Of a stretch of DNA of 64,000 nt, positions 45,903-55,693 are shown piece after piece; the first letter of the stretch is position 1; every line of letters starts with the position of its first letter. The notes under the pieces are model-generated. The model was not told the DNA's origin, ran no database searches, and worked only from the letters and a program-made list of their open reading frames with translations. Origin of the DNA: Salinibaculum rarum (GTDB lineage: Archaea > Halobacteriota > Halobacteria > Halobacteriales > Haloarculaceae); contig NZ_CP129992.1 in NCBI RefSeq assembly GCF_030505615.1, positions 806,001 through 870,000 of the forward strand, read 5' to 3'. Made by a program: the position numbers and the translations under genes.

Positions 45903-45984
45903 GCCAGGATGGCCGAACGGTAAGGCGCACGCCTGGAAAGCGTGTTCCCTTCCGGGATTCTGGGTTCAAATCCCAGTCCTGGCG
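45903..45984 (+). tRNA. tRNA-Ser, anticodon GGA
   Basis: The acceptor stem GCCAGGA pairs with TCCTGGC at 45977-45983, with discriminator G. The anticodon stem CACGC/GCGTG encloses the loop CTGGAAA with GGA at 45935-45937, reading UCC and UCU serine codons. A long variable arm (CCCTTCCGGG) marks a type II tRNA, and the T arm CTGGG-TTCAAAT-CCCAG is intact. No intron and no encoded CCA. A TTTT run follows directly and may end transcription. Confidence 0.95.
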
Positions 45985-46106
45985 TTTTCTGTACCGACTG
46001 CAAGTGCGAAGCGACAGCAACAGATACCAGCAGTCGCGAATGCTCGTATTCTCTGGATAATCTCCGGACCGATGGACCTATTTTCACGAGCGGCGGGGTC
46101 TCGAAC

Positions 46107-47084
46107 GTGCACCTGCCGCGCCCGATTCAGTTGCTCGCCGGGAGCCTCTATGCCGCCGCAGCGACGCTGTTTGTCGCGCTTGCGGTCTTTGCTCTCGGGG
46201 ACGGCCCGGCCCCCTCGGCCATCGCCGCGGTCGCTGCCGGTCTCCTCGGGGTCGTCACTGTCGATACCGGCCGCCGGGAGTTCCGCGACGCCTTCTTCAG
46301 CGAGACTGTCGAGACGGCACGCCTCCAGCCCAGCGACGCTGCCGACGCACTCGCCGTCGCTGTCGCCGGCCCGCTCACGTTTGCCGTCTCCGTCTCGCTG
46401 GGCCAGGGCCCCGTCGTCGCCTCGGCGCTCGTCGGCCTCTTTGCTGCGCTCACCGTCGACGAACAGGCCGCACCCGCCTACTGCGGGAGCTTCGTCGGGA
46501 TGGTCTCGGCAGCGGTCCTCCCGACGCTGGGACCGGTCGCCGCCGCGAGTCTCGTCGCCGCAGTCGTCTACGTCCTCGCCAAACGGGTGTTCAACGGCTT
46601 CGGCGGGAAACTCGGGACGACGGCCTTCGTCGGCTGTACCGCTGTAGTCGTCCCGACATCGTACACGTACGCGCCCGCCAGCGCGCTCTCTACAGCGCCC
46701 GCCGCGGCGGCTCTCGTCGCTGCGACCGGTGGCGCCGTCGCTGCCTTCCTGCTCAGCGTCCACTATGACCACGGCGCTGTCGTCGGGTCTGCCACGGTCG
46801 GTCTCGTCGCGGGTCTGCTCGCCCCACCGCTTTTCGCTCCCGAACTCGCGGGGGTCGTCGCCACGGCCGCCTTTGCCGGGTCCTTCGTCGGGATGGTCTC
46901 GACGACGCGCCTGCCGTCGCTCTCGCTGGTGACACTCGCCGGCCTTCTCAGCGGGTTCGTCTACGTCGGCGTCACACCGGCGTTTGCCGGCTCGGGTGGC
47001 AAACTCGGAACGGTCGCGTTTACCGCGTGTCTCCTGATGTGGGGCCTCGATAGGGCTCTCGACGACCCCGCGCTCGCGAACTGA
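46107..47084 (+). CDS. Internally duplicated polytopic membrane protein of unknown family
   Basis: From the GTG at 46107 the product is 325 residues with about ten hydrophobic segments. It contains two similar halves: GPVVASALVGLFAAL, CGSFVGMVSAAVLPTL and GGKLGTTAFVGC at about 101-177 match GAVVGSATVGLVAGLL, AGSFVGMVSTTRLPSL and GGKLGTVAFTAC at about 223-308. This points to an ancient gene duplication, as in many carriers. I do not recognise the family. It follows the tRNA-Ser gene and precedes the thermosome, without obvious coupling to either. Confidence 0.78.
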   Translation: MHLPRPIQLLAGSLYAAAATLFVALAVFALGDGPAPSAIAAVAAGLLGVVTVDTGRREFRDAFFSETVETARLQPSDAADALAVAVAGPLTFAVSVSLGQGPVVASALVGLFAALTVDEQAAPAYCGSFVGMVSAAVLPTLGPVAAASLVAAVVYVLAKRVFNGFGGKLGTTAFVGCTAVVVPTSYTYAPASALSTAPAAAALVAATGGAVAAFLLSVHYDHGAVVGSATVGLVAGLLAPPLFAPELAGVVATAAFAGSFVGMVSTTRLPSLSLVTLAGLLSGFVYVGVTPAFAGSGGKLGTVAFTACLLMWGLDRALDDPALAN

Positions 47085-47224
47085 CTGCCGCCACCGCCAG
47101 TATTATATACAAAAATAACCGACCCGGCAGATTCTTCTCCGAGTGGGCCGTTCGACCGAAACTGCTGCCTTCTGGTGGTTTGACGATTCGAACGCGGATT
47201 CAACGGCGAGCCATTTCCACGGGA

Positions 47225-47232
47225 TTTATATA
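47225..47232 (+). promoter_or_regulatory. Strong TATA box of the thermosome gene
   Basis: TTTATATA lies about 30 bp upstream of the thermosome ATG. CGAA, a motif reported upstream of haloarchaeal heat-shock gene promoters, occurs about 37 bp further upstream (near 47188), but one four-base match is weak. Confidence 0.65.
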
Positions 47233-47259
47233 GAACCACATGCAAACCATCTCTTGACT

Positions 47260-48942
47260 ATGAGCCAGCAGCAGATGCAGGGCCAGCCCATGATTATCTT
47301 GGGCGAAGACGCCCAGCGAATGAAGGACAAGAGCGCGCAGGAGCACAACATTTCCGCTGCGCGTGCGGTCTCCGAGTCGGTACGCTCGACACTCGGTCCG
47401 AAGGGGATGGACAAGATGCTCGTCGACTCGCTCGGCGACATCACCGTCACGAACGACGGTGTGACAATCCTCGAAACGATGGACATCGACAATCCCACCG
47501 CCGAGATGATTGTCGAAGTCGCCCAGACCCAGGAAGACGAGGCCGGTGACGGCACCACCACCGCCGTCGCCATCGCCGGCGAGATGCTGAAAAACGCCGA
47601 GGACCTCCTCGACCAGGACATCCACCCGACGGCCGTCATCAAGGGCTTCAACATGGCCTCCGAGAAGGCCCGCGAGGAAGTCGAGAACATCTCCATCGAC
47701 ATCGACCGCGAGGACGAGGACGCCCTCAAGAAGGTCGCACAGACCTCGATGACCGGCAAGGGCGTCGAACAGTACAAGGAACTGCTCTCCCAGCTCGTCG
47801 TCGACGGCGCGCAGTCGGTCACCGTCGAAGCCGACGACGGCTCCTACATCGTCGACCTGGCCTACCTCAACGTCGAGACCCAGTCCGGCCGCTCTGCGGG
47901 TGACTCCGAACTGCTCGACGGCGCTGTCGTCAGCAAGGACCCGGCCCACGAGAACATGCCCGTTGACCTCGACGACGCGAACGTCCTCCTTGTCGACTCC
48001 CCGCTCGAAGTCGACGAGACGGAAGCCGACACCTCCGTCAGCCTCACCGACCCCGACCAACTCCAGGACTTCCTCGACCAGGAAGAGGCCCAACTTCAGG
48101 AGATGGTCGACCAGATTGCCGACCTCGACGTCGACGCCGTCTTCTGTCAGAAGGGCATCGACGACATGGCCGAGCACTACCTCGCCAAAGAGGGTATTCT
48201 CGCCACGAGCCGCGTCAAGAAGTCGGACATGCAGTTCCTCCGCGAAGTCGTCGACGCCAACATCGTCTCGGACCTCGAGACGGCGACCGCAGACGACATT
48301 GGCCGCGGGAACATCACCCGCGACGAGAGCGAAGAGCTGTTCTACATCGAGGGTGCCGGCGAGCAGTCCCACGGTGTCACGCTGTTGCTCCGTGGCTCGA
48401 CCGAGCACGTCGTCGACGAAATCGAGCGCGGCGTCACCGACGCACTCGACGTCGTCGCCAGCACCATCAGCCAGGGAACCGTTCTCCCCGGCGGCGGTGC
48501 GCCCGAAGTCGAACTCGCTGCCCGTCTGCGTGACTACGCCGACGGCATCAGCGGCCGCGAACAGCTCGCCATCGAGGCCTTCGCCGACTCGCTGGAAGTC
48601 GTCCCGCGCGTGCTCGCTGGCAACGCCGGGATCGACTCCATCGACACGCTCGTCGACCTCCGCGCCGCCCACGAGGGTGGCGACGCACGCGCCGGCCTGA
48701 ACGTCTTCTCCGGCGACGTCGTCGACACCTACGAGGCTGGCGTCGTCGAGCCGGCCCACGCAAAGAGCCAGGCGCTCTCCTCTGCGACCGAGGCCGCCAA
48801 CCTCGTCCTGAAGATTGACGACATCATCTCTGCCGGCGACCTCTCCACCGAAGGTGAAGAGGACGCTGGCGGACCCGGCGGACCCGGTGGCGCGCCCGGC
48901 GGCATGGGCGGCATGGGCGGCGGCATGGGCGGTATGATGTAA
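47260..48942 (+). CDS. Thermosome subunit (group II chaperonin)
   Basis: This 560-residue CCT-type chaperonin subunit shows the ATP-binding motifs LGPKGMDKMLVDSLGDI, NDGVTILETMDIDNPTAEM, DEAGDGTTTAVAIAGE and a later GGGAPEVELAARL. It ends with a Gly-Met-rich tail (GGMGGMGGGMGGMM) typical of group II chaperonins. It assembles into double-ring cages that fold proteins. The ATG at 47260 follows the strong TATA box; an extension upstream in frame is not conserved. Haloarchaea have two or three paralogues, so I give no number. Confidence 0.96.
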   Translation: MSQQQMQGQPMIILGEDAQRMKDKSAQEHNISAARAVSESVRSTLGPKGMDKMLVDSLGDITVTNDGVTILETMDIDNPTAEMIVEVAQTQEDEAGDGTTTAVAIAGEMLKNAEDLLDQDIHPTAVIKGFNMASEKAREEVENISIDIDREDEDALKKVAQTSMTGKGVEQYKELLSQLVVDGAQSVTVEADDGSYIVDLAYLNVETQSGRSAGDSELLDGAVVSKDPAHENMPVDLDDANVLLVDSPLEVDETEADTSVSLTDPDQLQDFLDQEEAQLQEMVDQIADLDVDAVFCQKGIDDMAEHYLAKEGILATSRVKKSDMQFLREVVDANIVSDLETATADDIGRGNITRDESEELFYIEGAGEQSHGVTLLLRGSTEHVVDEIERGVTDALDVVASTISQGTVLPGGGAPEVELAARLRDYADGISGREQLAIEAFADSLEVVPRVLAGNAGIDSIDTLVDLRAAHEGGDARAGLNVFSGDVVDTYEAGVVEPAHAKSQALSSATEAANLVLKIDDIISAGDLSTEGEEDAGGPGGPGGAPGGMGGMGGGMGGMM

Positions 48943-49223
48943 GCCCACTTTTTCCGTCGTCGGGTATCGGGCGCGCCTCCGGCGCGCACCGCACCCCTCC
49001 TCGGAAAAACTTGGGGAAAAAGGCCGCTCGCGCTCGGTAGAGCGCTCGCGGGTGCATTCCCTGTCGACTCACCGCCACCGCACCGCTCGCGGATGCTATC
49101 GTGGAACCCACCGCAACCACACTCCGTTTTAATTTCTGAATTCCGCAGTTAGCGGCTCGTCCGGAGCGAGCGACGCCGGGACGGCAGACCATTTAATACC
49201 CGTCCGGACCCTCAAATAGAGGA
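48943..49223. other. 281-bp gap with inverted repeats, no gene seen
   Basis: Besides the T tract and the GC hairpin (48971-48987) this gap holds several GCTCGCG-type repeats around 49025-49095. An AT-rich stretch near 49190-49222 (ATTTAATACC) is the likely promoter of the potassium channel gene. Confidence 0.45.
48947..48953 (+). terminator. T-tract terminator after the thermosome gene
   Basis: CTTTTTC lies a few bases past the thermosome stop. A perfect 7-bp GC hairpin, GCGCGCC-TCC-GGCGCGC, follows at 48971-48987. Confidence 0.45.
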
Positions 49224-50879
49224 ATGCGGACGTTCGAGTATCTCGACCGACTCCCGCTCGGGGGGCTGACCCGCCGCCAACGGCTGTTGGTCGTCTACGT
49301 CGTCGGACTCGTATCAGTCGTTGGGCTCTATGTCGTCCTCTATTATGCGGGGATGCGGCATCTCGAGAACCGGCCCCGAACCATCTTTCACTCGCTCCAG
49401 ATCGTCACCGAGACGATGACCACCACCGGATACGGCGCCGACTCGCCGTGGGCGACGCCGTGGATGAACGTGTTCATGGTGACGATGCAACTCACCGGTG
49501 TCGTCATCGGTTTCGTCACGCTCCGGGTGCTAGTCATTCCGCTGTTCGAGCGGACGCCGCTCAACCTCGACGACCGACTCTCGACGAAACGCGACCACGT
49601 CGTCGTCGCGGAGTACGAACGCGATACCGGCGTGTTGCTGGACGAACTCGAACAGCTCGACGTTGGCTATGTCCTGATAGAGTCCGACGAAACCGAAGCA
49701 AAGCAACTCTCCGACGACGGGTATCAGGTAATCCACGGCGACGCGGAGACGCGCACGGACCTCGACCGGGCGACCATCGACCGCGCGTCGATACTCATCA
49801 CCGACGCTGGCGACCGCACGGCCAGTATCGTCCTGACGGCCCTGGAGGCAAACGAAGACCTCCGCGTCATCAGTTTCACCGAATCGACCCGGCGGACAGC
49901 GGCACTCGCGGAGGTCGGTGTCGACCGGAGCGTCTCCCCGCACGCACTCATCGGCCGCCGCCTCGCCGAGAAAGCCACGACGCCAATCGCGGTCGAAGGC
50001 GTCCCTGGCGAAAGCGATGTCGCCATCCGGGAGGTCCTCGTCCGCCGGGACAGCACGCTCCACGGCGTTCGTGTCGGTGACTCCCCGATTGTCGAACATC
50101 CGAACCTGACGCTGGTCGCGGGCTGGTTCGACGGCGAGTTGCGCCTTCCGCCGTCGGCTGACGACCTGCTGACGCCCAACACCGTGTTGGTCGTCGCCGG
50201 CCCGACAGCGGAGATCGACGACCTCGCACGGGAGGTCGCCGGCATCCGAACACCCTCTCAGTCGACTCATTCCGAGGCCATCGTCGCGGGACTCGGCGAG
50301 GGTGGCTCGGCGGCCGTCGAAACGTTTTCTGCGGGCTGTGGTGTGACGACTATCGATGCCGACCCGGCGGCCGACCCGGACGTGCTCGGTGACGTGACCG
50401 AACCCGAGACGCTCCAGGCGGCGGGCATCGACTCGGCGACGGCACTGGTCGTGACCGTCGACGACGATGCGACGGCACTGATGACTGTGGCGATGGCCCG
50501 GGCGCTGTCGGACGACGTGGAGATTCTGGCCCGGGTCACTGACGCCGAGAAGACGTCCGCGGCGTTCCGTGCCGGTGCCGACTACGTGCTCTCGGTCCAG
50601 CGGGCGTGTGCCCGATTGGTCGCCTCCGAAGTCCACGGCGAGCGCGTCATGGACCCGACCAGCCAGATACGCCTCGTCCGCACCGATGCCGGACCGTTCG
50701 TCGGTGAGACACTTGGCGACCTGCGTGACACCTCGGCCGACTGGACGGTCGTCGGACTCCTCCACGCTGGTAGCGTCGACACCGACGAAGAGACGACCGT
50801 CGAAGCCGACGACGAGGTGTTCGTCGCCGGCAGCGACAAAGCCATCCAGGAATTCGAACGCACTTTCGACACCCGGTGA
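49224..50879 (+). CDS. Potassium channel with two RCK/TrkA regulatory units
   Basis: This 551-residue protein has two membrane helices (about 20-43 and 82-107) flanking a pore loop with the selectivity filter TTTGYG (66-71), like two-helix MthK/Kch channels. The cytoplasmic part has a first TrkA-N domain (VVVAEYERDTGVLLDELEQLD), a TrkA-C domain, then a second TrkA-N-like domain (AIVAGLGEGGSAAVETF) and TrkA-C domain. The first Rossmann motif is weak (VVAEYERD instead of GxGxxG). It would carry K+ gated by nucleotides or ions, relevant to high internal K+. The gene stands alone. Confidence 0.92.
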   Translation: MRTFEYLDRLPLGGLTRRQRLLVVYVVGLVSVVGLYVVLYYAGMRHLENRPRTIFHSLQIVTETMTTTGYGADSPWATPWMNVFMVTMQLTGVVIGFVTLRVLVIPLFERTPLNLDDRLSTKRDHVVVAEYERDTGVLLDELEQLDVGYVLIESDETEAKQLSDDGYQVIHGDAETRTDLDRATIDRASILITDAGDRTASIVLTALEANEDLRVISFTESTRRTAALAEVGVDRSVSPHALIGRRLAEKATTPIAVEGVPGESDVAIREVLVRRDSTLHGVRVGDSPIVEHPNLTLVAGWFDGELRLPPSADDLLTPNTVLVVAGPTAEIDDLAREVAGIRTPSQSTHSEAIVAGLGEGGSAAVETFSAGCGVTTIDADPAADPDVLGDVTEPETLQAAGIDSATALVVTVDDDATALMTVAMARALSDDVEILARVTDAEKTSAAFRAGADYVLSVQRACARLVASEVHGERVMDPTSQIRLVRTDAGPFVGETLGDLRDTSADWTVVGLLHAGSVDTDEETTVEADDEVFVAGSDKAIQEFERTFDTR

Positions 50880-50920
50880 CAGCCCGCACGAATAAGTAGA
50901 CGGCACGCCGACAGTCGGGT

Positions 50921-51916
50921 ATGGAGACGCTCCTTCTCGGACCGGACGACGTGGCCGCGAGTGCCGACATGGCGGCGGTCATCGATGCCGTCGAAGCGGC
51001 ATTCGGTGCGGACGCCACCGGGGACGTCCAGATGCCCGCCAAATCCTACATCGACCTCCCACAGCACGACGGCGACTTCCGCTCGATGCCCGCCTACATC
51101 GACCGAACTGACGAGGAGGGCTGGGAAGCGGCGGGGGTCAAGTGGGTCAACTCCCATCCGTCGAATCCGGACGACCACGACCTCCCGACCGTGATGGGGA
51201 CGATGATTTATTCTGACCCCGAGACCGCGCTCCCGCTGGCGATTCTCGACGGGACGACGCTTACCCGCTTGCGGACGGGCGCGGCCGCCGCCGTCGCGAC
51301 CCGACACCTCGCCCGCGAAGACGCCACGACGCTGGGGCTTGTCGGTGCCGGGATTCAGGCCTACTCGCAACTGGAAGCGATTGCACAGGTGCGGGACATC
51401 GAACAGGTCGTCGTCGCGGACGTCGACCGGGACGCCATCGCGGCGCTCATCGAGCGGTACGGCGACGACTTCGCCATCCACGAAGGGCCGATTGTCGAGG
51501 CGGCGTCCTGTGACATCGTCTCGACGACGACGCCGGTTCGCGACCCTATCGTCGATGCGGTCGGCTCCAGAACCCACGTCAACGCGATGGGGGCCGACGC
51601 CGCCGGCAAACACGAGATTGCAGACGACGTGCTGGCCGACGCCAAAATCGTCATCGACGACCACGAGCAGTGTACCCACTCCGGCGAAATCAACGTCCCC
51701 TGGAGCGAGGGGACACTCGATGCCGACGATATCCACGCCGAAATCGGAGCGGTCGTCGCCGGCCAGAAGCCGGGTCGGGAGGACGGCGACGGCGTGACCG
51801 TCTTCGATTCGACGGGGCTGGCGATTCAGGACGTGGCCGCGTCCCACGTCGTCTACGAGCACGCCCGCGAGCAGGACATCGGCACGGACTTTCCGCTGGT
51901 CGGGACCGATACCTGA
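50921..51916 (+). CDS. Ornithine cyclodeaminase/mu-crystallin family, alanine dehydrogenase type
   Basis: This 331-residue NAD-dependent enzyme has VKWVNSHPSNPDDHDLPTVM with the substrate Lys, LDGTTLTRLRTGAAAAVATRHLA, the Rossmann motif LGLVGAGIQAYSQLEA, and VNAMGADAAGKHEI. In archaea this family includes true alanine dehydrogenase (pyruvate plus ammonia to alanine) and cyclodeaminases; the sequence alone does not settle it. It is monocistronic, between the K+ channel and leuS. Confidence 0.85.
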   Translation: METLLLGPDDVAASADMAAVIDAVEAAFGADATGDVQMPAKSYIDLPQHDGDFRSMPAYIDRTDEEGWEAAGVKWVNSHPSNPDDHDLPTVMGTMIYSDPETALPLAILDGTTLTRLRTGAAAAVATRHLAREDATTLGLVGAGIQAYSQLEAIAQVRDIEQVVVADVDRDAIAALIERYGDDFAIHEGPIVEAASCDIVSTTTPVRDPIVDAVGSRTHVNAMGADAAGKHEIADDVLADAKIVIDDHEQCTHSGEINVPWSEGTLDADDIHAEIGAVVAGQKPGREDGDGVTVFDSTGLAIQDVAASHVVYEHAREQDIGTDFPLVGTDT

Positions 51917-52009
51917 GACGCCCCACGCTGTCTGTTCTGCCGGGGACACGCCGTCGCTATCGCGGAAGGGAAAGGTATAGCATCGTCGCTCTACCACAAG
52001 CAGGTAACA

Positions 52010-54703
52010 ATGACTGCAGGGACCGGCCAGCGCCAACGGGAGGCGTTCGACCACGGCGACATCGAACCCAAGTGGCAACGCGTCTGGGACGACGAAGATG
52101 TGTTCCAAATCGACGACGACGCCACGGACCCGTCGTACGTGCTGGCGATGTTTCCCTACACCTCCGGAAACCTCCACATGGGCCACGTCCGCAACTACAC
52201 GATTACGGACGCCTACGCCCGCTTCGAGCGACTCCGCGGTGAGGACGTACTGCACCCGATGGGATGGGACTCGTTTGGACTGCCCGCCGAGAACGCCGCC
52301 GAGGAACGCGATACCAACCCCCGCGAGTGGACGATGCAGTGTATCGAGTCGATGCGCGAGCAGATGCAGTCGATGGGCTTTGGCTACGACTGGTCTCGCG
52401 AAGTGACGACCTGCACGCCCGAGTACTACCAGTGGAATCAGTGGCTGTTCACCCGCTTCCGGGAGGAAGGACTCGTCGACCGCCGCGCCGAGGAAATCAA
52501 CTGGTGTCCCTCCTGCGAGACGGTGCTGGCCGACGAGCAGGTCGAAGGCGAAGGGGAAGTGTGCTGGCGCTGTGAGACACCGGTCGAGGCGCGCGAACTC
52601 GACCAGTGGGTGCTGACGATTACCGACTACGCCGAGGAACTGCTCGACGAACTGGACGCCCTCGAGGGCTGGCCGGCGAACGTCCGCGAGATGCAGCGCA
52701 ACTGGATTGGCCGCCAGGAAGGTGACAGCGTCGAGTTCGAGATTCCCGGCTACGGCGACGTGGAAATCTTCACGACCCGCCTCGACACCATCTACGGGGC
52801 GACCTTCTTCGCGCTCTCGCCGGGTCACGACGTCGCCCAGCAACTCGCCGAGGAGAACGACGACGTCGCCGAGTACGTCCAGCGCGCTGACGCCGACGAG
52901 GAGTTAGACGAGACCTCCGGCGTCTTCACCGGTGAATACGCGATAAACCCCGCGACCGGCGAGGAGATTCCCGTCTACGTCGCCGACTACGTCCTCGAAG
53001 ACGTGGGGACGGGCGCACTCTACGCCGTGCCCGCCCACGACGAGCGCGACCACGCCTTCGCCGAGGCCCACGACATCCCAATCGAGCAGGCTGTCGAACC
53101 GACTTCTGACGCTGACGTTGACCCCGACGACATCGACGTCCAGGAGGAAGCCTACCCCGAAGACGGCGTCCTCGTCAACAGCGGCGAGTACGACGGACTG
53201 GAGAGCGGGGAGGCCCGCGAGCGATTCGTCGACGTTTTTGACGGCGAACACCGCATTGAGTTCCGTCTGCGGGACTGGCTCATCTCCCGCCAGCGCTACT
53301 GGGGGACGCCGATTCCGGTCGTCGACTGTGAAGAGTGTGGCTTCGTCTCCGTCCCCGAGAAGGAGTTGCCCGTCGAACTGCCCGACTTTATCCACACCAC
53401 CGGCAACCCGCTCGACGCCGCCGAGGAGTGGAAGTCCGTCGAGTGCCCCGATTGTGGCGGCCCGGCCACGCGGGAGACGGACACGATGGACACCTTCGTC
53501 GACTCCTCGTGGTACTTCCTGCGCTATATCTCGCCGGACCTCGCGGACGTGCCCTTCGACACGGCGCAGGCAAGCGAGTGGATGCCCGTCGACGAGTACG
53601 TCGGTGGCATCGAACACGCCGTGATGCACCTGCTGTACGCGCGCTTCTTCACGAAGGTCCTCGACGACATCGACCTGCTCGACTCCTCGGCCCAGGCCGA
53701 GGAGAATCTGCGCGAACCGTTCAAGAACCTCACCAACCAGGGGATGGTGCTGTTGGACGGCGACAAGATGTCCAAATCGAAGGGCAACGTCGTCTCCCCG
53801 CAGCGCATCGTCGAGGAGTACGGCGCAGATACGGCCCGGTTTTTCATGATGAGCGCCGCCCAGCCAGAGAAAGACTTCGACTGGACCGAGGAGGGCGTCC
53901 AGTCTGCCCACCAGTTCCTCCAGAACGTCTACTCGCTGGTCGCCGACTACGCGGCCGGTGACCTCGACGTGGCGGGGGCGGCAGACGACGACATCGCGGA
54001 GTACGTCGACCGCGAAATCGAGGCGACGGCCGCAACCGCGACAGAGGAGTTCGAGAACTTCCGATTCAACCACGCACTCCAGGCGGTCCGGGAGTGTGTC
54101 TCGCTGTTGCGCCAGTACCAGAACTCGGCGACCCCCGACGAGGACACGTTCGAGTACGGTCTCTCGGTGACGGCACGGCTCGTCTCCCCGGTCGCACCAC
54201 ACGTCGCAGAGGAACTCTGGGACCTGCTCGACCGCGATGGGCTGATTGCCGAGGCCGACTGGCCCGAGGCCGACGCGCCCGCCGACTACGACCTCGAACA
54301 GCGCCTCGTCGAGAACACGCGCGAGGACATCCGCGACATCATCGACGTGGCGGACATCGCCGACCCCGAGCGCATCGAGATTGCGGTCGCGCCCGACTGG
54401 AAACACCGCGTCGTCGACATCGCCCGCGACGCCGACGGCGACGTTGTCGGGACCGTCATGCAGGACGAGCAACTCCGCCAGCAGGGTGAAGCCGCCGCCG
54501 ACTTCGCCAAAGAACTCGCCGGCGCGGGACACGTCGACGAACACCTCTCGCCCGACCGCGAGCGCGAGACGCTGGCGCGAGCGGCTTGGCTCGTCGAACA
54601 GGAGTTCGACGCCGAGGTCGCAGTGTTCGACGCCGACGACGCCCCCGAGGACCTCACTGCCAACGCCGAACCCGGTCGGCCCGCTATCAACATCGAAGAA
54701 TGA
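52010..54703 (+). CDS. leuS: Leucyl-tRNA synthetase, bacterial type
   Basis: This 897-residue class Ia synthetase has HMGH at residues 56-59 in YTSGNLHMGHVRNYT and KMSKS at 586-590. A CP1 editing domain contains FTTRLDTIYGATFF and GTGALYAVPAHDERD. A zinc-like CPSC...CWRCETP insertion follows the second motif region. The domain order is that of bacterial LeuRS rather than the archaeal/eukaryotic form, which agrees with the known ancient transfer into haloarchaea. Codon usage looks native, so the transfer is old. Confidence 0.96.
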   Translation: MTAGTGQRQREAFDHGDIEPKWQRVWDDEDVFQIDDDATDPSYVLAMFPYTSGNLHMGHVRNYTITDAYARFERLRGEDVLHPMGWDSFGLPAENAAEERDTNPREWTMQCIESMREQMQSMGFGYDWSREVTTCTPEYYQWNQWLFTRFREEGLVDRRAEEINWCPSCETVLADEQVEGEGEVCWRCETPVEARELDQWVLTITDYAEELLDELDALEGWPANVREMQRNWIGRQEGDSVEFEIPGYGDVEIFTTRLDTIYGATFFALSPGHDVAQQLAEENDDVAEYVQRADADEELDETSGVFTGEYAINPATGEEIPVYVADYVLEDVGTGALYAVPAHDERDHAFAEAHDIPIEQAVEPTSDADVDPDDIDVQEEAYPEDGVLVNSGEYDGLESGEARERFVDVFDGEHRIEFRLRDWLISRQRYWGTPIPVVDCEECGFVSVPEKELPVELPDFIHTTGNPLDAAEEWKSVECPDCGGPATRETDTMDTFVDSSWYFLRYISPDLADVPFDTAQASEWMPVDEYVGGIEHAVMHLLYARFFTKVLDDIDLLDSSAQAEENLREPFKNLTNQGMVLLDGDKMSKSKGNVVSPQRIVEEYGADTARFFMMSAAQPEKDFDWTEEGVQSAHQFLQNVYSLVADYAAGDLDVAGAADDDIAEYVDREIEATAATATEEFENFRFNHALQAVRECVSLLRQYQNSATPDEDTFEYGLSVTARLVSPVAPHVAEELWDLLDRDGLIAEADWPEADAPADYDLEQRLVENTREDIRDIIDVADIADPERIEIAVAPDWKHRVVDIARDADGDVVGTVMQDEQLRQQGEAAADFAKELAGAGHVDEHLSPDRERETLARAAWLVEQEFDAEVAVFDADDAPEDLTANAEPGRPAINIEE

Positions 54704-54726
54704 GCGACTGACGGCAACCGGCGACA

Positions 54727-55611
54727 CTACCCGATAGCTATCAGCGCGACGCCGCCGACCGCCAGCACCGCGGCGGCGAGTCGCCGCGCCAGCCCTTCTT
54801 CACGGAGGAGGACGCCACCGAGCAGCACGGCGACCACCGCCTGCGTGTTGACGATGGGTGAAACGACGCTGGCGTCGGCCAGCGAGAACGCGACCGTCTT
54901 CAGGTGGATGGCGACCGCGAAAAACCCGGACAGCGCGGTGATACCCGGCAGTACGACCCGGAGGTCGTCCCACACGACGCGCTGTGCGGCAAGCGGGATG
55001 GCGGCGACGGCGACGCCGGCAAACGACGCCAGGGCGACCGCCTGTGGAGTCAGTCCGGTCCGCGAGAGCAGTGCCCGGACGCCGACGTCTGAGAGTGCGA
55101 ACATGACCGCGCCAGCGAGGGCGAGCTGTGCCGGTCGATAGCGGGCTGCCCGCCGGAACGGGACGAGGAGTCCGCCGCCCTCGTAGTTTGCGACGTAGAT
55201 AGCCACCACCGCGAGACAGAGCCCGAGTACCTGGATCGGGTCGGGCCGTATCGCCAGCAGTGCCACCTCCACCGGGAGGACAAACGCCGGGGCGAGTTTG
55301 TTTAACGGCGCGACGTAGGAGACGTCCCCCAGTTTGAACGCCCGAATCGAGACGAGGTTTGCGGCGGCGATGGCCCCACAGACGCCGAGGAGCACCAGCG
55401 CCGGTTTCGTCCCGAAATCCGCCGGTACCAGCGGTTTGCCGGCCGGCCAGGTCACCGCTGCGATACCCGCATACCAGCACAGGCCCGTTATCTCGATGGC
55501 GGCGACGTACACCGTCGACGGCAGCCCAGCGAAGGAGTGTTTGTAGACGAACAGATAGACGCCGAAGATAAGCGCGGCAGCCAGCGAGAGGAGGAGGCCT
55601 GCCTGGAGCAC
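54727..55611 (-). CDS. EamA/DMT-family transporter
   Basis: This 294-residue membrane protein has ten helices in two EamA repeats; the second ends VVSPIVNTQAVVAVLLGGVLLREE, a family hallmark. Such carriers move small metabolites such as amino acids, nucleosides or sugars; substrate unknown. The start is a GTG at 55609-55611, which begins the first helix directly. It converges on leuS. Confidence 0.85.
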   Translation of the reverse strand: MLQAGLLLSLAAALIFGVYLFVYKHSFAGLPSTVYVAAIEITGLCWYAGIAAVTWPAGKPLVPADFGTKPALVLLGVCGAIAAANLVSIRAFKLGDVSYVAPLNKLAPAFVLPVEVALLAIRPDPIQVLGLCLAVVAIYVANYEGGGLLVPFRRAARYRPAQLALAGAVMFALSDVGVRALLSRTGLTPQAVALASFAGVAVAAIPLAAQRVVWDDLRVVLPGITALSGFFAVAIHLKTVAFSLADASVVSPIVNTQAVVAVLLGGVLLREEGLARRLAAAVLAVGGVALIAIG

Positions 55612-55693
55612 AGCAGGCGTTTGGAACGGAGACGTGTATACCCCCCGAACTCGGGTAGCCGACGCTGTCGCCGGTCACCGCACGGACCCGTGC

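Noticed and set aside
49025-49095. Repeated GCTCGCG motifs as a regulatory array
   Set aside because: The copies are short and irregular and such GC-rich words are common in this kind of genome, so I do not call an element.
52010-54703. Recent horizontal transfer of leuS
   Set aside because: Base composition and codon use match the neighbours; the bacterial form is known to be old in haloarchaea.
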